Shown piece after piece: positions 1 to 4,573 of a stretch of 6,741 nucleotides of DNA; position 1 is the first letter of the stretch; the number at the start of each line of letters is the position of its first letter. Location of the stretch: the NCBI GenBank assembly GCA_015494675.1, contig WGAW01000196.1, forward strand, positions 1-6,741, written 5' to 3'. Under the pieces are notes generated by a model. It saw only the letters and a list, made by a program, of their open reading frames with translations, was not told the DNA's origin and ran no database searches. Made by a program: the position numbers and the translations under genes. The stretch comes from Hydrogenimonas sp. (GTDB lineage Bacteria > Campylobacterota > Campylobacteria > Campylobacterales > Hydrogenimonadaceae).

Positions 1-957
1 ATCCTCTTTCACTCTCTCTTTGCGGCCGATCTGAGCCGCTGGGTTAGACCGGAAGAGATTCCGGTACCGAAAAACAACCCTTTGACCAAAGAGAAGGTTG
101 AGCTGGGCAGGCTCCTGTTTTTCGACCCGAGGCTTTCGCGCAACGATACGGTATCGTGCGCATCGTGCCATATACCCTACTACTACTGGACCGACAGAGT
201 ACCCAAAGCTGTCGGGATAGAGGGCAGAAAAGGAACAAGAAACACCCCCACCATCATCAACAGCGCATACCTGAAAACACTCTTTTGGGATGCAAGGGCC
301 GACTCTCTGGAGCAGCAGGCACTCGGCCCCATAGAAGCGAAAGCGGAGATGGATCTTTCTGCAAAGAAGCTTGTAAAAAAGTTGAAAAAGATAGAGGGGT
401 ACGTCACCCTGTTCGAAAAGGCGTTTCCCGAGCGCGGCATTACGAAAGAGACTGTAGCCGAAGCGATAGCATCGTTTGAACGGACCGTGGTCTCCAAAGA
501 GTCGCCGTTTGACAGATGGGTTCGAGGAGACGAAAGGGCGATAAGCGAAGAGGCTAAAGAGGGATTCGAAATTTTTACCGGTAAAGGGCACTGCAAATCG
601 TGCCATAGCGGATTCAACTTCACAAACGAGAGTCTAAACAACATCGCCCTCGGAGACGACGATCCGGGGGCGTACATTCTGAATAAAAATCCGATATGGA
701 GAGGGAGTTTCAAGACTCCTACGCTCAGAAACGTTGCCGAAACCTCCCCCTATTTTCACGACGGTTCGGTACACACTCTCGAGGAGGCGGTCTATATTTG
801 CGGAAACGGGGGACGCTACAAAGATCTGAAAGGGCGTTCTCCTTTCTTCAGAGACAGATCTCTCACTATCGAAGAGGTGAGAAAAGTGGTCAGTTTTCTC
901 GAAACCTTGACAGAAGAGCGACCTAAAATCTTCGGACCCGAAAAGTTCCCGCAATAG
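1..957 (+). CDS. Di-heme cytochrome c peroxidase / MauG-like protein, 5' end outside window
   Basis: The reading frame is open from base 1 through TAG at 955-957 (318 visible codons), so the start lies upstream. The first visible residues end in a signal-peptide-like stretch (LFHSLFAA, then D), implying export to the periplasm. An internal TTG at 82 could be read as a start, but it would cut off the export signal. Two c-type haem motifs are visible: CASCH at 157-171 and CKSCH at 592-606. Other family marks are RNTPTIINSAY, FWDARA (Trp between the haems), QQALGPI with the later EM, FKTPTLRNV and PYFHDGS. Such proteins reduce hydrogen peroxide with cytochrome electrons or, in the MauG branch, oxidise protein or small-molecule targets. 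The loop after the first haem carries no His, unlike classical peroxidases with a gating His ligand. At the usual distal Met/Tyr position of the second haem there is Cys (799-801). The family call is firm; peroxidase versus MauG-like oxidase is open. Confidence 0.93.
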   Translation: MLFHSLFAADLSRWVRPEEIPVPKNNPLTKEKVELGRLLFFDPRLSRNDTVSCASCHIPYYYWTDRVPKAVGIEGRKGTRNTPTIINSAYLKTLFWDARADSLEQQALGPIEAKAEMDLSAKKLVKKLKKIEGYVTLFEKAFPERGITKETVAEAIASFERTVVSKESPFDRWVRGDERAISEEAKEGFEIFTGKGHCKSCHSGFNFTNESLNNIALGDDDPGAYILNKNPIWRGSFKTPTLRNVAETSPYFHDGSVHTLEEAVYICGNGGRYKDLKGRSPFFRDRSLTIEEVRKVVSFLETLTEERPKIFGPEKFPQ

Positions 958-969
958 AGAGAGCGGCTA

Positions 970-1509
970 TCAGGGCATCTTTATCGTTTTTCCGTCGAGG
1001 CTTACGCTGTTTCTCTTTCTCCAGTACTCTTTTATCCCATCCTCTCCCTTTTTCAGAGCCCAGCGGTTCAGATCTTCGCGCTCTCGAACATACTCGAAAA
1101 TCGGAACCGACATACCGCACGAGGTGTGAACCAGATCTACTCTCATATCGAATATCTGACGTGCACCCGGAAGCGGCGGAAAAAGCTCTATGAGATCCTT
1201 CCACTCATCATCCGCCTCATACACGGCCCTCGCCTCCCCGTAGAGACGCAGAATCTTCGGATCTCCTTCGAATGCGGCGAACATGACGGTCATACGGGGA
1301 GACTCTTGCAGATGTGCCGCCGTCTCGTTGGCGCTGCCCGTAACATTGAGCCAAACTACACGATTCGGGCCGAGGACCCTTAAACTATCCATCCCCTTCG
1401 GTGAAACGTTCACTCTCCCTTCCGGTGCGGCCGTGGCTACGAAAAAGATCTTCTGCCTCTCAATAAAATCTTTATGCTTCGACGAGATCGCGTCATACCT
1501 CTTTCCCAC
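970..1509 (-). CDS. Pyridoxamine 5'-phosphate oxidase family protein (FMN-binding split barrel)
   Basis: A 179-residue protein, the usual length for this subfamily. Visible signatures are GRVNVSPKG (about residues 31-39), SANETAAHL (59-67), RMTVMF followed by FEGDPKILRLYG (72-91), GARQIFD (115-121) and TSCGMSVP (129-136). These fit the PNPOx-like split-barrel family, whose members bind FMN, or in some branches F420 or haem. The real substrate is unknown, and the name should not be read as vitamin B6 synthesis. No signal peptide or membrane segment is seen, so it is probably cytoplasmic. The start is GTG at 1509-1507, since the next in-frame Met is residue 40, inside the conserved core; an AAGGAG box sits 5 bases upstream of it. 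The gene converges on the peroxidase-like gene with a 12-base gap and is divergent from the Sel1 gene. Confidence 0.88.
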   Translation of the reverse strand: MGKRYDAISSKHKDFIERQKIFFVATAAPEGRVNVSPKGMDSLRVLGPNRVVWLNVTGSANETAAHLQESPRMTVMFAAFEGDPKILRLYGEARAVYEADDEWKDLIELFPPLPGARQIFDMRVDLVHTSCGMSVPIFEYVREREDLNRWALKKGEDGIKEYWRKRNSVSLDGKTIKMP

Positions 1510-1514
1510 ACCTT

Positions 1515-1520
1515 CTCCTT
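1515..1520 (-). promoter_or_regulatory. Ribosome binding site for the GTG start of the flavin-binding gene
   Basis: AAGGAG on the minus strand with a 5-base spacer to GTG at 1509-1507. It supports the non-ATG start. Confidence 0.75.
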
Positions 1521-1552
1521 TCGCACTTTTTCAAAACTTTCGCATAACGCCG

Positions 1553-1561
1553 ATTATACCA
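1553..1561 (-). promoter_or_regulatory. Extended -10 promoter for the flavin-binding gene
   Basis: The minus strand reads TGGTATAAT, a perfect TGn extension plus consensus TATAAT. No good -35 hexamer lies at 16-18 bases, which fits the weak -35 dependence of sigma-70 promoters in Campylobacterota. Transcription would start near 1546, giving a leader of about 37 bases that contains the AAGGAG box. Confidence 0.6.
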
Positions 1562-1610
1562 AACCCAAACCATAACGAAATAGCCGGCCGCATCCTTGTA
1601 CGACTCGCTT

Positions 1611-1628
1611 CCGCAACTATCGCTGCGG
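1611..1628. repeat. Short inverted repeat in the divergent intergenic region
   Basis: CCGCA (1611-1615) and TGCGG (1624-1628) can pair around an 8-base loop. No T-run follows on either strand, so it is not a typical intrinsic terminator. It lies between the two divergent promoter candidates and could be an operator or chance. The rest of 1510-1757 shows no gene or RNA that I recognise. Confidence 0.25.
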
Positions 1629-1672
1629 TGACGTAAAAGCGTTTCGTACTCTTATATTCGGGTCTGTATTAT

Positions 1673-1701
1673 GCGACAGGCATAGAGTTTTCTGCTATCA
1701 T
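1673..1701 (+). promoter_or_regulatory. Sigma-70-type promoter for the Sel1-repeat gene
   Basis: GCGACA (1673-1678, 4 of 6 matches to the -35 consensus), a 17-base spacer, and TATCAT (1696-1701) preceded by TGC, an extended -10. The predicted transcript start is near 1708, about 50 bases before the TTG start codon. TATTAT at 1667-1672 is a weaker alternative. Confidence 0.5.
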
Positions 1702-1746
1702 ATTCTATCTGCAAAGGCTTTGGCCCACTCTTATCACAACCGGAAA

Positions 1747-1755
1747 AAGGAAGAG
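1747..1755 (+). promoter_or_regulatory. Ribosome binding site fixing a TTG start for the Sel1 gene
   Basis: The purine-rich AAGGAAGAG ends two bases before TTG at 1758. The next in-frame ATG is at codon 50, inside the first full repeat, so the TTG with this site is the only start that keeps the signal peptide. Confidence 0.7.
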
Positions 1756-1757
1756 TT

Positions 1758-2888
1758 TTGAAGATAGCGGCTCTTTTACTGACGACTGCTCTTTTACTGT
1801 CGGCTTCAGACTATAAAAAAGGGGTAGAGGCCTACAAAAGTGGAAACTTCAAAGAGGCCCGATTATACTACGAAAAGGCGGCCGAAGCGGGAAGTCCCGC
1901 CGCAATGGTAAACCTCGGACTTATGTACAAATACAGCATAGGCGTACAAAAAGAGCCGAAAAAGGCTTTCGAACTATTCAACCAAGCCGCAAAGAGCGGC
2001 TACCCAAGGGGGATTACGGAGCTCGCAATAGCGTATGAGGAGGGGATCGGCACAAAGCGCGACATACAAAAAGCCTTTTCGCTCTATAAAGAGGCTGCAC
2101 GGAAGGGTTATGCAAAAGCGATGACGCGCCTCGCGCACCTCTATGAAACGGGTACAGGCGGGAAAAAGGATCCAAAAAAGGCGATACACTGGTATGAAAA
2201 GGCCGCGAAAGCGGGAGAGACGCAGGCTATGGTGTACCTGGGGGCGATGTACGAAAGGGGAATCGGCGTGAAGGAGGATCCGCATAAGGCCTTCGTGTTG
2301 TGGAAAAGAGCTGCCGCAAACGGCTCAGCGGACGCAGAGAACGCCATCGGTTTTCTCTATCTGAAGGGGCGCGGGGTAGAAAAAGATCCCAAAAAGGCGT
2401 TTACATGGTTTCTTAAGGCGGCAAAAAGAGGGCTGCCGTGGGCTCAGCACAATACGGCATTTATGTATGAAGAGGGAATCGGTGTAAAAGAGTCGTGCAA
2501 AGAGGCGATAAGGTGGTACGAAACGGCTTCGAACCGAGACTACACGCCGTCGATTGTAACTCTTGCGCTCTTTTACAGAGACGGTAGATGCATGAAAAAG
2601 AGCGGCAAGAAAGCGGCAAAACTGCTCAAGCGGGCGGCCGAGCTCAATGATCCGGCCGCTCCGTTTCTGCTCGGACGGCTCTACGAAGAGGGCGAAGGTG
2701 TAAAACAGAACTTTTCTGAAGCGGCATTCTGGTACCAAAGGGGGGCGGAGACGGGAGATCCGCAGGCTATGTACAACCTGGGTCTGCTCTACTATAACGG
2801 CCTGGGCGTACAGAGAGATCCGATAAGGGCGAAATACTGGATGGAAAGAGCGAAGGCAAACGGCCTGAAGGTACCCGGAACACTCTAA
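1758..2888 (+). CDS. Secreted Sel1-repeat protein (nine repeats)
   Basis: A 376-residue protein starting at TTG and ending at TAA (2886-2888). Residues 1-17 form a short signal peptide (positive Lys2, Ala/Leu-rich core, LLLSAS before Asp18). No lipobox Cys is present, so a soluble periplasmic protein is expected rather than a lipoprotein. Residues 18-45 are a partial helical hairpin. Residues 46-369 divide into exactly nine 36-residue Sel1 repeats with no insertions (consensus features AM..LG..Y, G.GV..D..KA, W..KAA..G), and a 7-residue tail follows. Sel1 repeats build superhelical scaffolds that bind other proteins. The only cysteines are Cys247 and Cys278, in adjacent repeats, unlike the regular Cys pairs of Helicobacter Hcp proteins. 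The DUF2235 hydrolase gene follows 90 bases downstream on the same strand. A partner or immunity role toward that hydrolase is plausible but unproven. Confidence 0.9.
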   Translation: MKIAALLLTTALLLSASDYKKGVEAYKSGNFKEARLYYEKAAEAGSPAAMVNLGLMYKYSIGVQKEPKKAFELFNQAAKSGYPRGITELAIAYEEGIGTKRDIQKAFSLYKEAARKGYAKAMTRLAHLYETGTGGKKDPKKAIHWYEKAAKAGETQAMVYLGAMYERGIGVKEDPHKAFVLWKRAAANGSADAENAIGFLYLKGRGVEKDPKKAFTWFLKAAKRGLPWAQHNTAFMYEEGIGVKESCKEAIRWYETASNRDYTPSIVTLALFYRDGRCMKKSGKKAAKLLKRAAELNDPAAPFLLGRLYEEGEGVKQNFSEAAFWYQRGAETGDPQAMYNLGLLYYNGLGVQRDPIRAKYWMERAKANGLKVPGTL

Positions 2889-2897
2889 GTTTGCATA

Positions 2898-2906
2898 TGA
2901 TATTCT
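2898..2906 (+). promoter_or_regulatory. Possible weak extended -10 upstream of the DUF2235 gene
   Basis: TGATATTCT is a TGn extension with a 4-of-6 -10 box in the AT-rich gap 2889-2978. No -35 match is seen, and no terminator is evident after the Sel1 gene. The hydrolase may therefore be transcribed from here, from the Sel1 promoter, or from both. Confidence 0.2.
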
Positions 2907-2966
2907 ACATAACGGTCTAAATAACTATTAACATCTCCAAGTGGCGTATGTGTATTTATCAAAAAA

Positions 2967-2973
2967 AGGGGGG
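2967..2973 (+). promoter_or_regulatory. Ribosome binding site of the DUF2235 gene
   Basis: AGGGGGG preceded by a run of A, 5 bases before ATG at 2979. The strong spacing supports the chosen start. Confidence 0.7.
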
Positions 2974-2978
2974 TTGAT

Positions 2979-4535
2979 ATGAGAAACCTTATAGTATGCG
3001 CGGACGGGACGTGGAACACTCCCGACCAGAAAGAGAACGACATTCCCGTTCCGACCAACGTGGTCAAAATTTTCAACTGTGTCGCAAAGAGCGACAAAGA
3101 CGGGAGAGAGCAGTTGAAATACTACCATCCCGGTGTAGGAACGGACGGAAGATGGTGGGAGAAGCTTGCGGGCGGTTCTGTAGGGGTGGGCCTTGGTAAA
3201 AATATCAGAAGTGCGTACAAATGGCTCTGCGAACACTACAGGCCGGGCGACAGAATATATCTTTTCGGTTTCAGCCGCGGCGCATACACGGTCAGGAGCC
3301 TGGCGGGAATGGTAGGAAAGTGCGGACTTCTCGATCTCGACGGACTCGACAGCGACGAGCTCTGGAGCAGGGTAAAGAGAGCTTACGACATGGGTTACAG
3401 AAAGAGAAAGTCGAAAGATGAGTGGGCGAAGGGGTGGAAGTTCCATCCGGAAGAGTCCATAAAGTGTGGAGATGGTGAAAAGAGGAGCTATATTCCTATC
3501 TTTTTTATCGGGGTTTGGGATACGGTAGGCGCACTAGGCATACCGAACAATCTCGCCGTTTTGAATCTGCTTGACAATATAAAAAAATACTCTTTCCACG
3601 ACACCAAGCTGGGCTGCAATGTAGTTTACGCACGCCACGCCGTTGCGATCGACGAAAAGAGAGCCAGCTTCTCTCCGACGCTATGGAGCGGCGTAAAGAA
3701 CGGCAATAGGGTAAAACAGCTCTGGTTTCCGGGAGTTCACTCAAATGTCGGAGGCGGCTATGTCGATACGGGGCTGTCAGATATAGCCCTCAAATGGATG
3801 GTCGATGAGGCGGCCGCGACCGGGCTGATGTTTCGCGAAGAGATGGTGAAGCAGATAAAACCTTATACTCTCGGCATCATCTACGACTCGATGAGCGGCA
3901 TATTCAAACATCTTCGCGCATCTCCGAGAAGCATACCCGCCGTAGTGAAGAAAAATGTCGGAAAAGTTCTGCACGAATCGGCTATCGAGAGGCAGAAAAC
4001 TCCTCCGATAGAGGAGCCTCACTACCACGATACGAAGATTCTGAAAAAGGGCGAATCGGCAGAGATGAAGATTTACGCCATGGAGCCGTGGAACGAAACC
4101 GGTATCTACCTCGAAGAGGGTAAAGAGTACAAATTCGAAGCGACCGGACAGTGGATGGACAGAAACATAAAGTGCGGGCCGGAAGGCGCGGACGACGGGA
4201 AGTTCTATATAGAAGAGATCTTCCATATGGCCGGGACACTCTGGGGCAAGATCGAAGAGGCTTACAAAAAGATCACCAAAAACGAAGCCGCCGACTTCAT
4301 AGGGAGCAGGCGTGAAGAGAAGATACCGTGGTTTGCACTGGTAGGCTCCATTGCCAACGGAGGGAACCCGAAAAAGGATGGAACTCCGGCACCCCATGAG
4401 ACCTTCAAAATAGGGAAAAAGTGTAAACATAGACCCAAAAAATCGGGTTACCTCTTTGCATACGCCAACGACGCGTGGAACTTCTACGGAAACAACCGCG
4501 GAAGCGTAACACTGAAAGTTACGAGGCTCAGCTAA
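2979..4535 (+). CDS. DUF2235 serine hydrolase (Tle1-like phospholipase fold) with LecA-like C-terminal domain
   Basis: A 518-residue protein with an ATG start and a TAA stop at 4533-4535. Residues about 1-300 are a DUF2235 alpha/beta hydrolase: CADGTWN at 7-13, nucleophile elbow GFSRGA with Ser99, WDTVGALG with Asp181, and PGVHSNVGGGY with His254, giving a full Ser-Asp-His triad. The family includes Tle1, a type VI secretion phospholipase, but most members have no proven substrate. No signal peptide or membrane helix is seen. Residues about 361-516 look like the PA-IL/LecA lectin fold: an ATGQW strand at 388-392, CGPEG at 399-403, SGYLFAYAND at 489-498 and YGNNRGS at 503-509. Asp498, Asn505 and Asn506 match the spacing of the calcium ligands of LecA. 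A segment near 405-450 is longer than in LecA. It follows the exported Sel1 gene by 90 bases and converges on ftsK. Hydrolase fold: high confidence; lectin-like domain: moderate; effector role: inference. Confidence 0.9.
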   Translation: MRNLIVCADGTWNTPDQKENDIPVPTNVVKIFNCVAKSDKDGREQLKYYHPGVGTDGRWWEKLAGGSVGVGLGKNIRSAYKWLCEHYRPGDRIYLFGFSRGAYTVRSLAGMVGKCGLLDLDGLDSDELWSRVKRAYDMGYRKRKSKDEWAKGWKFHPEESIKCGDGEKRSYIPIFFIGVWDTVGALGIPNNLAVLNLLDNIKKYSFHDTKLGCNVVYARHAVAIDEKRASFSPTLWSGVKNGNRVKQLWFPGVHSNVGGGYVDTGLSDIALKWMVDEAAATGLMFREEMVKQIKPYTLGIIYDSMSGIFKHLRASPRSIPAVVKKNVGKVLHESAIERQKTPPIEEPHYHDTKILKKGESAEMKIYAMEPWNETGIYLEEGKEYKFEATGQWMDRNIKCGPEGADDGKFYIEEIFHMAGTLWGKIEEAYKKITKNEAADFIGSRREEKIPWFALVGSIANGGNPKKDGTPAPHETFKIGKKCKHRPKKSGYLFAYANDAWNFYGNNRGSVTLKVTRLS

Positions 4536-4545
4536 CCGGAGTTTG

Positions 4546-4573
4546 GAGGCAGGCGGTTAAAACCTCAAGCCTC
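4546..4573. terminator. Weak hairpin between the convergent DUF2235 and ftsK genes
   Basis: GAGGC (4546-4550) and GCCTC (4569-4573) can pair. An overlapping GGTTAA (4555-4560) / TTAACC (4574-4579) pair offers an alternative fold that includes the ftsK stop codon. Neither strand has a good T-run after the stem, so a bidirectional terminator is only a possibility suggested by position. Confidence 0.25.

Noticed and set aside
183..713. 176-codon minus-strand frame inside the peroxidase-like gene
   Set aside because: It lies wholly antisense to a gene with clear haem motifs and shows no recognisable domain.
82..957. Reading the peroxidase-like gene as complete, starting at TTG 82
   Set aside because: The frame is open back to base 1 and the residues before 82 look like the end of a signal peptide, which a haem c protein needs for export.
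958..969. Terminator between the convergent peroxidase-like and flavin-binding genes
   Set aside because: The gap is 12 bases and no GC-rich stem with a T-run is visible around it.
1510..1757. tRNA, small RNA or riboswitch in the divergent intergenic region
   Set aside because: No cloverleaf, conserved aptamer or stem-plus-T-run pattern could be found, only promoter elements and one short inverted repeat.
1758..2888. Helicobacter cysteine-rich (Hcp) type protein
   Set aside because: The repeats are Sel1, but only two cysteines are present rather than a regular pair per repeat.
2928..3446. 172-codon minus-strand frame over the 5' part of the hydrolase gene
   Set aside because: Antisense shadow of conserved DUF2235 sequence; no family features.
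3777..4430. 217-codon minus-strand frame inside the hydrolase gene
   Set aside because: Antisense shadow, rich in Arg, Phe and Leu as expected from reverse reading; no family features.
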